From Candidatus Heimdallarchaeota archaeon (lineage in GTDB: Archaea; Asgardarchaeota; Heimdallarchaeia; Heimdallarchaeales; Heimdallarchaeaceae), in the NCBI GenBank assembly GCA_019057815.1, contig JAHLWR010000001.1, forward strand, positions 210,001 through 274,000: a DNA stretch of 64,000 bases, written 5' to 3'. The notes below the pieces were generated by a model, which did no database searches, had not been told where the DNA came from, and saw nothing but the letters and a program-made list of their open reading frames with translations. Shown piece after piece: positions 16,828 to 25,598 of this stretch. The position numbers and the translations under genes are program-made. Within the stretch, counting starts at the first letter, position 1. Every line of letters begins with the position of its first letter.

Positions 16828-17202
16828 ATGAATAAAGAAGAGCGTCCAATGCAATCCCCCGCTTCAATGAAACTGAGATCCTTGATAGATTTGGTTAAAT
16901 TACTTATTTCTACTGCCCGACCCGGAGAAAGATCAGGTGGTTACCTGGGGTACTATGGTGATAGTGATAGATCAATTTACTTTCTAATAAATACAACTTT
17001 AGGTTATTACGAACTTAATGCTCTACCTTTTGTTGTCTGGGTAGAAGAATCTGAAAAACCTACTAATGCGTTTCTTAGGTATCAAACTTCGCCATCCGAA
17101 AAACTAGAGTTTTCTGATGATGCAACAGACCCTAAATGGTTTACACTTCCTATCATCAAATTTGAAGAAATGCCAAAGTACTTAAGAGTCTGGGAACAAT
17201 AA
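16828..17202 (+). CDS. Hypothetical protein
   Basis: The 124 residues have a short N-terminal helix (KLRSLIDLVKLLISTA) and then a beta-rich body with many aromatic residues (YLGYYGDSDRSIYFL, PFVVWVEE). It has no membrane segment and no family that I recognise. It lies 43 nt after atpK on the same strand. ATG 16828 is preferred over the in-frame GTG 16819. Its position suggests possible cotranscription with atpK, but nothing in the sequence links it to the ATPase. Confidence 0.6.
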   Translation: MNKEERPMQSPASMKLRSLIDLVKLLISTARPGERSGGYLGYYGDSDRSIYFLINTTLGYYELNALPFVVWVEESEKPTNAFLRYQTSPSEKLEFSDDATDPKWFTLPIIKFEEMPKYLRVWEQ

Positions 17203-17246
17203 GAAACATAACTAGATCATTTTATATTTTTATTCATTCAATTTAC

Positions 17247-18665
17247 TTAATACCAATCATCTTCATAACGAGTATCGTATTTATCAGCTTTTGCTCTAAC
17301 TTCTTCAATGTTGGTCTTAATCTTACTATACTCTCGTTTTAATTTGTTCATCAACCCATCGTAACCTTTAGTACTTGGATACCCAGATTTTATTGAATCA
17401 CGAAATGTTTGCATTTTCCTTTCGACTGCGAAGAGCTTATCTAAAAGCTTATCCAGGGTGAAATCTAACCCTTCTCGCCAGTAGTATTCCCTTTTAATTT
17501 CACGTTTGTTCAAAACTTTTTTCTTGAGAATTATTATATGTTTTTGTATATTGTTTTTCAATTCATTGATAGTTAAAGATCTCTGTTGTATGTCTTCAAT
17601 TATAGAAGTTTTCTTAATAGCATACTCAATATATTCATCTATTATTTTGAAATAGAATTGAAATTGATATAAGCTTTCATTGCTACCAAATAGAAGATAA
17701 GAATCGTTGCTTGTTTTTATCCTTAAAGTCTTCCCAATCAATAGTTTATAGGAATATTTCTTGCTAACCAAGTATAAAAGACTTATAGTTTCTCTTAATT
17801 TCAATCTGACATCTATTAATCCTTTTTCTCTAATAAGATATATACTCTTACTTGTTAGAACCACTAAGTACTTTTTAGGAAGATTTCCATTTTTCCTTAT
17901 CCACAATCTAGGAATAATAGAGATCATCTGTTCTCCTTCAACTTCAGGTAAATAAGGTTGTATTTTCTCTAGTAAATTAAATTGATATTTAACATAAGCA
18001 ATTTTTTGATTCAAAGAACAGAAATCGTCCTCCATCTCATTTGAGTTAGTTTCAAGAATCTTTTCCAGTAAAAGGTATCTTCCTTCAAGCAATGATAGAA
18101 TTTCTTCTGCTCTTTCCAAGTTGTCTAAATCTGAGTGCCTTAAGAAACCAATTGTATGAAGTCTTTCATCAAGCATTGAAAAAGTATTATTTTCAAATTT
18201 TATAATATTATCAATGAATATTGATATTTTACCATCTAAGAGAACTAAATTATTTTCTATGTGAGGAAACAGCATTATCTTTGATTGTCTCACTGTAAAA
18301 GTGGTTTCTACTAAATCATGATAACGCTGAGTTAACCCCCAAACATGAGCCATTTTTTTATTAAGTTTATCAATAGCTGTGAATATTAAATGTGGCATTT
18401 CTTGGTGATATAGTAAGCCATCTACAACATCTGGAGATTTACACCAGTCACATCTATACACAGTTTCATTTTTTGAATAAGTAGTTTCACTTTTACAAGT
18501 TGGACAGGTAGATTCGAAAACATCCTCATCACATTCGTCACAATGATAAACTGTATTAGTGATAACTACGTGTTTAAGACACAACTTACGTTTACACGAT
18601 TTACAGTAATAATGAGCTGGACTTACACAAGAACTACAACTAGTCACTACCGGCAGAGTGCTCAC
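17247..18665 (-). CDS. Zinc-finger, coiled-coil protein with PH/GRAM-like domain
   Basis: The first 85 residues carry six Cys pairs: CSSC, CKSC, CLKH, CDEC, CPTC and CDWC. The first three resemble a B-box-type finger, the last two a zinc ribbon. Helical segments follow (about 95-260). Residues about 265-375 have alternating strands like a PH or GRAM fold (KYLVVLTSKSIYLIREKG, TLRIKTSNDSYLLFG). A second coiled coil closes the protein. The start is uncertain: GTG 18665 lies within AAAGGTGA, and CTG 18656 would have the usual 5-nt spacing. A membrane- or ubiquitin-related adaptor role is possible but inferred from domain shape only. Confidence 0.65.
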   Translation of the reverse strand: MSTLPVVTSCSSCVSPAHYYCKSCKRKLCLKHVVITNTVYHCDECDEDVFESTCPTCKSETTYSKNETVYRCDWCKSPDVVDGLLYHQEMPHLIFTAIDKLNKKMAHVWGLTQRYHDLVETTFTVRQSKIMLFPHIENNLVLLDGKISIFIDNIIKFENNTFSMLDERLHTIGFLRHSDLDNLERAEEILSLLEGRYLLLEKILETNSNEMEDDFCSLNQKIAYVKYQFNLLEKIQPYLPEVEGEQMISIIPRLWIRKNGNLPKKYLVVLTSKSIYLIREKGLIDVRLKLRETISLLYLVSKKYSYKLLIGKTLRIKTSNDSYLLFGSNESLYQFQFYFKIIDEYIEYAIKKTSIIEDIQQRSLTINELKNNIQKHIIILKKKVLNKREIKREYYWREGLDFTLDKLLDKLFAVERKMQTFRDSIKSGYPSTKGYDGLMNKLKREYSKIKTNIEEVRAKADKYDTRYEDDWY

Positions 18666-18826
18666 CTTTATTGTATCTGAAAAGCTAAGCTAATTTATGT
18701 ATTAATGTAATATCTACAGAATAATGATGATTTTATCGCAGAATCTGGAGAACTCAAATAATGTCATACCATTAGTTTTATTTTAGTGTGCTTTATGTTA
18801 ATATAAAAATCAAAGAGATTATTACT

Positions 18827-20035
18827 ATGAAAATTTCAAATCGTACAGCAAATTTCCAATATGCAATCAGAGATGTTCTTACAGTTGCAGCAGAAGTTGA
18901 AGCGCAAGGTCACAAGTTAATCAAGTTAAATATAGGTGATCCGATAAAATACCATTTTAAGACCCCAAAATTACTTACAGAACCGCTTAAATATGCTGAA
19001 GATGAAAATTATAATTTTTATGCTGATTCTCAAGGTATACTAGAATTTCGAGAAGCAATAGCATCTTATGAAAATCGCAAGCACAAAGTCGGAGTTACTG
19101 CCGATAAAGTAGTAGTGACAGCTGGAGTTTCTGAAGGAATACAAATGACCTTCATGTCTTTCACCAATCCCGGAGATCAAGTATTAATCCCAGGAATTCA
19201 TTACCCAAGCTATTCAGGAAACGCAACAATCTTTGACGTGGATCCTCAATATTACAAAACTGTTGTAAGTGACTGTTTCTATCCTGATTCCGACCATATA
19301 AGATCGTTAATGAATGAGAAAACAAAAATGGTCATTTTAAATACTCCAAACAACCCCACAGGTTCTGTTTATCCAGAAAAAGTAATCAAAGAGATAGTTG
19401 ATATTGTTGGTGAATATGATGCTTGTATAATATCTGATGAAACTTATGATGAATTGTTGTTAGATGAAGGACTGAAACACACTGCAACTGCCACTATTGC
19501 AAAAGATGTCCCTGTAATAACCTACAATGGTTTCAGTAAAGTTTTCTTGGCTCCAGGTTGGCGCCTTGGATATGCTTATCTTCAAGATCCCGACAACAAA
19601 ATCTCAGATCCATGGGATGGTTTGAACAAATTAACTCGATTGCGTTTGTGTGCTTCAACACCTTTACAAAAAGCTGGGACAGAGGCACTTAAAGCAGATC
19701 AAAGTACATATTTGCCGGAAACAATAAAAACTCTCAAAGAACGCAGAGATTTAATGTACAATCGACTGGAAAATATGGAAGGAATCTCCGTCTACAAACC
19801 AGAAGCTGCTTTCTACATATTCCCAGTTCTAGATTTAGAGCAATTTACATGGAAAAGTGATAAAGAATTTGTTTTCGATTTCTTAAGGAAAAAACATGTA
19901 TTAACTGTTTTTGGATCAGGATTTGGGCCTTTTGGAGAAAATGGATTTAGAATGGTGTACTTACCAACACTAGAAAAGATAGAAGAAGCTATGAACAAAC
20001 TTGAAGATTTATTGAATGAAAATAGAATGAAATAG
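18827..20035 (+). CDS. Class I/II PLP-dependent aminotransferase (alanine/aspartate type)
   Basis: This 402-residue fold-type I aminotransferase has the N-terminal LNIGDP motif, NTPNNPTGSVY, the SDETYDEL strand, and the PLP lysine in NGFSKVFLAPGWRLGY. The pattern fits the archaeal alanine/aspartate aminotransferase group (AlaT-like), and a glutamate/2-oxoglutarate pair is the usual co-substrate. The start is ATG 18827; an in-frame GTG 13 codons earlier lacks similarity. The gene stands alone. Confidence 0.85.
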   Translation: MKISNRTANFQYAIRDVLTVAAEVEAQGHKLIKLNIGDPIKYHFKTPKLLTEPLKYAEDENYNFYADSQGILEFREAIASYENRKHKVGVTADKVVVTAGVSEGIQMTFMSFTNPGDQVLIPGIHYPSYSGNATIFDVDPQYYKTVVSDCFYPDSDHIRSLMNEKTKMVILNTPNNPTGSVYPEKVIKEIVDIVGEYDACIISDETYDELLLDEGLKHTATATIAKDVPVITYNGFSKVFLAPGWRLGYAYLQDPDNKISDPWDGLNKLTRLRLCASTPLQKAGTEALKADQSTYLPETIKTLKERRDLMYNRLENMEGISVYKPEAAFYIFPVLDLEQFTWKSDKEFVFDFLRKKHVLTVFGSGFGPFGENGFRMVYLPTLEKIEEAMNKLEDLLNENRMK

Positions 20036-20060
20036 AAATACTAACAATACCAGCTTCTAT

Positions 20061-21047
20061 TTACTTTTTATTGATAGTTACTTTCTTGTCTTCCAGTTTT
20101 ATTTTTTTAAAGAACAAAGTTGTTTGGGAAATAGACGTAATCGCAATTCCTAGTAAGATGACAAACATATAAAGAACAGTAATGGGTCGAGGAATCTCGC
20201 TTAAAATTACTATTCCTAAAATCGTTGCTCCTACAGGTTCCGCTACTATTACTGTACCAACAAAATAAGCTGGTAATCGTCTAAGAGAATAATTATAAGT
20301 TGCATGTCCGATTAAAGAAGGACCAATAGCCATTAACAGAATGAAAACAAAAGCAATAGCTGTATATTCGAATAAATCATAACCTCTTATTATATTGTAA
20401 AAAAGTAAACTTATCCCAGAAATTAAATTAACCAAACCAAAATATGGCCATAGAGGAGAATCTTGAAGGATTTTCTTACCGATTAGAAAATAGAAGGTTA
20501 CAGTTAACGCTCCAATAAGAGCAAAAAATATTCCCAATACCGGATTAACTTGTGATGTATCATCTGTTGTAGCAAAAGCCAATAATACACCTCCAACAAA
20601 TGCGAAGATAATCCCTATAATACCAAAACAATTAATTTTTTCTTTGAAGATAACAAAACCAAAGATTGCCATAAAAATAGGAACTGTATCTACTAGAGTT
20701 GTTGAAATGGCAACAGAAACATATTCTAATGATAAAAACCATGTCGCGAAATGTATTGCTAATAATATTCCTGAAATTATTATCCAATGTAATCTTTTAA
20801 CTGTGGTAGGTTTAACAATCCAATTTATTTCTCCCCTAGATAGTGCAAATATCAAGGCTATAACCCCAGCAAACAATGTTCTATACATTGCTATTACTTC
20901 AGAGGGCACATTATACCCAAATTCTGATGACTGAAGTACTGAAACAATAGGTGCAGCGAAAGAAACAGATATTATAGCTATGAATAACAAAAGATAAGGA
21001 AATAATCCTTTTTTATTTTCATTGATGCTTTTGTTTTCATTTTGCAT
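20061..21047 (-). CDS. EamA/DMT-family transporter
   Basis: About ten transmembrane helices are arranged in two EamA repeats (first half to about residue 145, second from about 165), with a lysine-rich cytosolic tail. Members export amino acids, nucleotide sugars or other metabolites; no specificity can be read here. ATG 21047 has AGGTG 6 nt upstream, preferred over GTG 21056. It lies downstream of apgM on the same strand with a 30-nt gap. Confidence 0.85.
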   Translation of the reverse strand: MQNENKSINENKKGLFPYLLLFIAIISVSFAAPIVSVLQSSEFGYNVPSEVIAMYRTLFAGVIALIFALSRGEINWIVKPTTVKRLHWIIISGILLAIHFATWFLSLEYVSVAISTTLVDTVPIFMAIFGFVIFKEKINCFGIIGIIFAFVGGVLLAFATTDDTSQVNPVLGIFFALIGALTVTFYFLIGKKILQDSPLWPYFGLVNLISGISLLFYNIIRGYDLFEYTAIAFVFILLMAIGPSLIGHATYNYSLRRLPAYFVGTVIVAEPVGATILGIVILSEIPRPITVLYMFVILLGIAITSISQTTLFFKKIKLEDKKVTINKK

Positions 21048-21077
21048 AAATCGCACCTATTTTGTTGAACACTATAT

Positions 21078-22304
21078 CTAAGCACCAAATTTTTCAACTA
21101 AGTGAAGTTCATTAAGTAGGATACCCATTAGGTTTTTTCCTAAAATTCTTCCCAATCCGCCTTTATAACAAGCTCTTTCACCAAAGCTTTGCACCTCATC
21201 TTTAAGACAATCAGGGGAAGTAATCATAACAGGCACGGGATCAGCAGAATGATCTTTAAAACTACAAGGAGTACTATGGTCACCACAAACTGCTATAACT
21301 AGTTTATCTTTATAATTTTCAGGTAGGAAACGGTATAACTCTTTGTCTACCTTTTCAATAAATTCAGCTTTTCCTTTTGCATCTCCATCATGACCTAAAT
21401 TATCTGTACCCTTTACATGTGTAAAAACAAAACTATAGTTTTTTAGCATCTCATAAGCGGTTTCAAACTTTATTTGAAGGTTAGTATCAACACCACCTGT
21501 TAGTTCAGGTTTTTCAATAATATCCATTCCTAACATTCGCGCAATGCCTTTGTATAATCCACCACCCGCAACACAAGCTGTCTTTAATCCATATTCTTTT
21601 TCAAAATTCGGCAACTTAGGAACCTTTCCTGCACCTCTAATTAATAAATAATTAGCAGGTAACAACCCTTTTTCTTCTCGCTCTTTGTTAATTTCAGATT
21701 GTTGCAAAATATCGTGTGCTTTATTTGAAAAAGCGTTTAAGACTCTAACTGTTTTTTGAGCTTCTGAGCTATTATCCAATGCCTTAAACTCATAAGGTTC
21801 CTTTCCTTCTATCTTAGGATCGTTCCCTTTAACTTTGTCTGATAATCCATCGCCTCTTAAAACCATTGCAGCCCTATGTTCAGTACCATCAGCTACGACA
21901 ACTTTGATGCCCTCAAACTCCATACCTTTTAGTGATTCAATAAGGTCATATGTACGTTCCTTTATCCTTCCAGCTCGTCGATCAATAATAATACCATTTT
22001 CTAGAGTAGCAAAATTAACTCTGAAAGCTACATCGCCTTCTTTAATTTGTAAACCAACACCTGCGGCTTCAAAAGGTCCTCTACCTGTATAGTATTTGAA
22101 AGGGTCCACACCAAAGAGAGCTAAATGAGCTGTATCACTCCCTGGTGTAACTCCAGGCGATATAACATCCATAATACCAGTTAGACCTTGTTTTGCTAGA
22201 ACGTCCAAATTAGGGGTATTAGCATATTCTAAGGGTGTTTTCCCATCAAGTTCTAACGAAGGGCGGTCACCTACACCATCTAGTATGATAAATAATAGTT
22301 TCAT
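21078..22304 (-). CDS. apgM: Cofactor-independent phosphoglycerate mutase, archaeal type
   Basis: This is a 408-residue alkaline-phosphatase-superfamily enzyme with the archaeal apgM pattern: the start IILDGVGDRPS (metal-binding Asp), SPGVTPGSDTAHLALFG containing the phosphorylated Ser, and GHDGDAKGK and CGDHSTPC as metal ligands near the C-terminus. It interconverts 3- and 2-phosphoglycerate in glycolysis and gluconeogenesis. The DMT transporter follows on the same strand. Confidence 0.95.
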   Translation of the reverse strand: MKLLFIILDGVGDRPSLELDGKTPLEYANTPNLDVLAKQGLTGIMDVISPGVTPGSDTAHLALFGVDPFKYYTGRGPFEAAGVGLQIKEGDVAFRVNFATLENGIIIDRRAGRIKERTYDLIESLKGMEFEGIKVVVADGTEHRAAMVLRGDGLSDKVKGNDPKIEGKEPYEFKALDNSSEAQKTVRVLNAFSNKAHDILQQSEINKEREEKGLLPANYLLIRGAGKVPKLPNFEKEYGLKTACVAGGGLYKGIARMLGMDIIEKPELTGGVDTNLQIKFETAYEMLKNYSFVFTHVKGTDNLGHDGDAKGKAEFIEKVDKELYRFLPENYKDKLVIAVCGDHSTPCSFKDHSADPVPVMITSPDCLKDEVQSFGERACYKGGLGRILGKNLMGILLNELHLVEKFGA

Positions 22305-22432
22305 ACTTTGTTCTAACTAGATGAACAAATAAGTGTTATTCTCTAAATTACATTTTTTTGAACTGTTCAAAACTAGATTAGAAAACGCCTAGATAAACGC
22401 TTAAAATTTCAAAATCAAGAGTAACAAAGAAT

Positions 22433-22472
22433 TTTTATATGCTTTCTAGGATGAAGATTTGAGGACAATGAA
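22433..22472 (+). promoter_or_regulatory. proS promoter with initiator block shared with thrS
   Basis: TTTTATATGCTTT (22433-22445) is a TATA-type element, and ATTTGAGGACAATGAA (22457-22472) is identical to a block upstream of thrS. The distance from TATA to the ATG inside the block is 32 nt here and 33 nt at thrS. Transcription would then begin a few nt before that ATG, so the small frame starting there is the first to be read. Nothing else in the window has this 16-nt block. Confidence 0.65.
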
Positions 22473-22506
22473 AGGTGACTATGTTCCGACAAATACTTGT
22501 AAGTAA
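22468..22506 (+). CDS. Putative leader peptide of proS (MKGDYVPTNTCK)
   Basis: This 12-codon frame starts at the ATG in the conserved GAGGACAATG block and stops 83 nt before proS. It contains one Pro codon (CCG, codon 7), four codons after a Gly-Asp encoded by an internal GGTGAC. The thrS and leuS leaders have the cognate codon at the same place relative to Gly-Glu. Translation is not proven; the frame could be incidental to a conserved untranslated leader. Confidence 0.4.
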   Translation: MKGDYVPTNTCK

Positions 22507-22589
22507 CTGTTCTTCACGTGAGAGAAGGAATATCTGCACCAGAAACTCAACACTTTTGATTAATATAATACAAAGAAAGGTGAAATTAG

Positions 22590-24026
22590 ATGTCAGTATT
22601 TTCTAAAAACAAAGAAGAGAATTTTATGGCTTGGTATCTAGATATTGTTCGTCGCGCACAAATCGTTGACACAAGAACAGAAGTTAAAGGTGCGAATGTT
22701 CTTATGGCGAATGGTTATGAGATATGGGATAGGATGAAAAACATCCTTGATGGGAAATTCCGCAAAACAGGACACAAAAACATGTACTTTCCTCTATTAA
22801 TTCCTGAAAAATTCTTAACACTTGAAAGTACGCACTTTGAGGGATTTGTTCCCGAAGTTGGTTGGGTAACAAAAGTTGGCGAAAGAGATTTAGAGGAAAT
22901 CTATGCTTTACGACCAACATCAGAAACAATCATGTATCATATGTACGCCCAATGGATTAGGGCATATACTGATATGCCTCTGAAAGTAAACCAATGGTGT
23001 AATATCATACGCATAGATACAAAAGATACTAAACCTTTACTCCGAGATAGAGAATTTCAATGGACAGAGGCGCATACATGTCATTCATCTGCAGAAGAAG
23101 CAGAAGAGCAAGTTAAGCAATCAATGTGGATATATGGTTCATTCTTCGATGAGTGTTGCTTGCCTTATATAATTGTCAAACGTCCTAAACATGACACTTT
23201 TCCTGGTGCTCTATATAGTGTTGCATATGATTGTCCTCTCCCAGATGGCAAAAGTTTGCAAATTGGTACTACTCACAATCTTGATCAAGGATTTAGTAAA
23301 ATCTTTGAAATTCGTTTCCAAAAAGCTGATGGTAGTCATGATTACGCATATCAAACCTGTTATGGTTTATCTACTAGAGTTATTGCAGCTGTAATAGGTG
23401 TACATGGTGATAGTAGAGGATTGATTATCCCTCCTTTTCTCGCACCAATACAAGTTGTAATTGTTCCTATTTTGTTCAAAGGAAAGGAAGAAAAAGTTGT
23501 AAACGAATGTAAAGAAGTTTTAGGAACTGTAGAAAAAGCAGGATATAGAGTTCTATACGATGATAAAGATAAAACCAGCGGTTGGAAATTCAACGAATAT
23601 GAGCTACTGGGTGTTCCCCTTCGCATTGAAATAGGTCCTAAAGATGTAGAAAAAGAATCAGTGGTCGTCGTTCGCAGAGATACAAAAGAGAAAATATCCG
23701 TAAAAAAAGACAACATAGTAAGAACAATTAATGAATTACTAGAAAAAATAACTGATGAACTAAAGACTAGAGCTAAGAAATTTTTGGAAAGTTCGATTAC
23801 AGATGTATTAACATATGAAGAACTTGAAGCGCAATTAACTCTAGATAAAGCAGGTTATATTCGAACTAACTGGTGTACAGATGTTTCTTGTTCTGACCAT
23901 ATAAAGGAAAAATTCAAGGCAAATATTCTAGGAACAAAATATGGTGAAGAGGAAAAGAGCTTTGGTAATTGTGCTATATGTGGAAATGAAGCTAAAGAAG
24001 TTGTATATATTTCTAAAACCTATTAA
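22590..24026 (+). CDS. proS: Prolyl-tRNA synthetase, archaeal/eukaryotic type
   Basis: This is a class II synthetase of 478 residues. Motif 2 appears as REFQWTEAHTCH; motif 3 with GSHDYAYQTCYGLSTR and GVHGDSRGL follows. An anticodon-binding domain and the C-terminal zinc-containing domain typical of the archaeal/eukaryotic form come last (CTDVSCSDH, CAICGNEA). It charges tRNA-Pro. AAAGGTGA lies 6 nt before the ATG. The 5' leader is about 120 nt and holds a putative leader peptide. Confidence 0.95.
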   Translation: MSVFSKNKEENFMAWYLDIVRRAQIVDTRTEVKGANVLMANGYEIWDRMKNILDGKFRKTGHKNMYFPLLIPEKFLTLESTHFEGFVPEVGWVTKVGERDLEEIYALRPTSETIMYHMYAQWIRAYTDMPLKVNQWCNIIRIDTKDTKPLLRDREFQWTEAHTCHSSAEEAEEQVKQSMWIYGSFFDECCLPYIIVKRPKHDTFPGALYSVAYDCPLPDGKSLQIGTTHNLDQGFSKIFEIRFQKADGSHDYAYQTCYGLSTRVIAAVIGVHGDSRGLIIPPFLAPIQVVIVPILFKGKEEKVVNECKEVLGTVEKAGYRVLYDDKDKTSGWKFNEYELLGVPLRIEIGPKDVEKESVVVVRRDTKEKISVKKDNIVRTINELLEKITDELKTRAKKFLESSITDVLTYEELEAQLTLDKAGYIRTNWCTDVSCSDHIKEKFKANILGTKYGEEEKSFGNCAICGNEAKEVVYISKTY

Positions 24027-24090
24027 CTTCTTTTTTCAAAAACCTAAAAAAACAAAAACGCCCTTCTTTCTTTTTTAAAAAATCCATTAG
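24027..24090 (+). terminator. T-rich terminator-like stretch after proS
   Basis: Two T runs (CTTCTTTTTTC and TTTCTTTCTTTTTT) follow the proS stop codon within 60 nt and fit archaeal U-tract termination. Confidence 0.4.
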
Positions 24091-24153
24091 TCAAGTTTAT
24101 GCACAAACAAAGGATTTTAATAGAAAAACAATGGATATTATGAAGAAGGAAAA

Positions 24154-24540
24154 ATGTCGATTGATTTAAAACCAGAACAGAAACATCAACTAGTTCGAAT
24201 ACTCAAACAAATTTCTCTTGGTTGCGATTTAGAAGCTTTAGCTGTTGTTAATACGGAAGGATTAAAAATAGCATTTTTTTCCGAAAAAGGTAAGGTTGAC
24301 CCAGATTTAATGTCAGCATTAGCTTCAGCTATGAATAGCACAGGAAAGATGGTAGCTGAACAACTAAAACACGGAGGAATTGAACTAGTGCTAGTTAGAG
24401 GAGAAAAAGGTTTTACCATCCTATCAAATGCAGATAAATATATTCTTATTGGAGCCTCCGTTGATTTAACAAATACTGGTCTAGCATTACAAGTTATGAG
24501 GCGGTATGTACCAGAGGTTATAGAGATTCTTTCAGAATAA
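24154..24540 (+). CDS. Roadblock/LC7-domain protein
   Basis: This 128-residue single-domain protein has the Roadblock/LC7 layout: a helix, then ALAVVNTEGLKIAFFS, a long helix with LASAMNSTGKMVAEQL, strand GIELVLVRGEKGFTIL, and DKYILIGASV. Such proteins dimerise and act as scaffolds or activators for small GTPases (MglB, Ragulator, dynein light chain). Asgard genomes have many, often with Ras-like GTPases; here the nearest GTPase is 18 kb away. AAGGA lies just upstream of the ATG. Confidence 0.9.
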   Translation: MSIDLKPEQKHQLVRILKQISLGCDLEALAVVNTEGLKIAFFSEKGKVDPDLMSALASAMNSTGKMVAEQLKHGGIELVLVRGEKGFTILSNADKYILIGASVDLTNTGLALQVMRRYVPEVIEILSE

Positions 24541-24597
24541 CTCTATATTCCCTATTATTTTTGTTTTGACCTTAAATGAACAAAGAAAGTTTATTTT

Positions 24598-25596
24598 TTA
24601 CATTTGTAAACTATAAAAGAGTAAGCTTTCGCGAATTTCTTTTTCTGAAAATCCAGCGTTAATTCCAACAATAATACGTATTACATCCATCGTTTCAGCA
24701 AGTTTCAACTCAAAAAAAGCTATAACCACATCAATTTTTAATGTTATTCCATAACGGAATATCTTTTTCCATTTTTTAAGCTGATATCTTTCAACTGTAA
24801 ATTCTAAGTCGTGTAAAGGAACATTATCCCTACCTATATAAGGTGAAAAAATAGTTTTGTATATACCATAATTGTATTTTTCTAAAACTTCTGAAATAGT
24901 ATTACAACTAAGAGCCTTAGCAATGAATTTGTTTGGTAAGATATACCTGTATGCTGGAATACCCAAAGCAATGCAACGACTAAGAGCGAGTATGTTCTTC
25001 AGATTTACATAAGTAGAGTAAGATTTAGAGAGATTTGTTAGAGTATCATAAATATACTGATCAATAGCTGATTCGATCGGAGTAAATCGTCCTGTTGACT
25101 CATATTCCTTGTATCCATCTTTAAGAAGATTTTTAAGATTTGTCTCATTTTGTTCATCTATAATTTCACCGATGGTGAGAGGAAGTAGTTTTTCGTAGTA
25201 ATCTAAGGAATATTCAGCAACTGGAATAATCCTAGAGATTATTTCTTTATAAGACATTCCCATAAACTTTCCGTGTAAAATATAACGAAGGTTCTCAGCA
25301 TTATATCTTTCAAAGAATATACCTATTTTTTTCTTTGCAGATAACGAAGTTTGTCTGTAAAATAACATTATAAGATCTGAAAAAGTTTTCTTAAAGCGAC
25401 GATCTACTTCGGGCATTTGCGTTTCTAAGTTTAAATCTTTAATAACTTCATCATACATTGTTTGTGTGAAAGCTGCTCGAAGTTCTTTTAGGTTAGAAGA
25501 CGCTAATAGCAAACTCAATTGAGATTTTGTTAACACATTACCTATAATTCCGTGAGCCCTGCCTATTAAATAACTGATATCGCCTAAAGAAAACAT
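24598..25596 (-). CDS. atpC: A/V-type ATP synthase subunit C (central stalk, d-type)
   Basis: This 332-residue all-helical protein opens with YLIGRAHGIIGNVL and contains ENLRYILHGKFMG and RYGITLKIDVVIAFFELKL (the last with its first part only as marker), typical of the funnel-shaped C/d subunit that couples the central stalk to the proteolipid ring. It starts 2 nt after the stop of subunit I, so the two are cotranscribed. Confidence 0.9.
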   Translation of the reverse strand: MFSLGDISYLIGRAHGIIGNVLTKSQLSLLLASSNLKELRAAFTQTMYDEVIKDLNLETQMPEVDRRFKKTFSDLIMLFYRQTSLSAKKKIGIFFERYNAENLRYILHGKFMGMSYKEIISRIIPVAEYSLDYYEKLLPLTIGEIIDEQNETNLKNLLKDGYKEYESTGRFTPIESAIDQYIYDTLTNLSKSYSTYVNLKNILALSRCIALGIPAYRYILPNKFIAKALSCNTISEVLEKYNYGIYKTIFSPYIGRDNVPLHDLEFTVERYQLKKWKKIFRYGITLKIDVVIAFFELKLAETMDVIRIIVGINAGFSEKEIRESLLFYSLQM

Positions 25597-25598
25597 TT

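Noticed and set aside
22305-22589. T-box riboswitch upstream of proS
   Set aside because: No specifier hairpin, T-box sequence or terminator/antiterminator pair is visible, and T-boxes are not known in archaea.
22481-22603. Alternative 40-codon frame from ATG 22481 in the proS leader
   Set aside because: It starts only 2 nt after GGTGA, overlaps the proS start, and has no counterpart at thrS or leuS.
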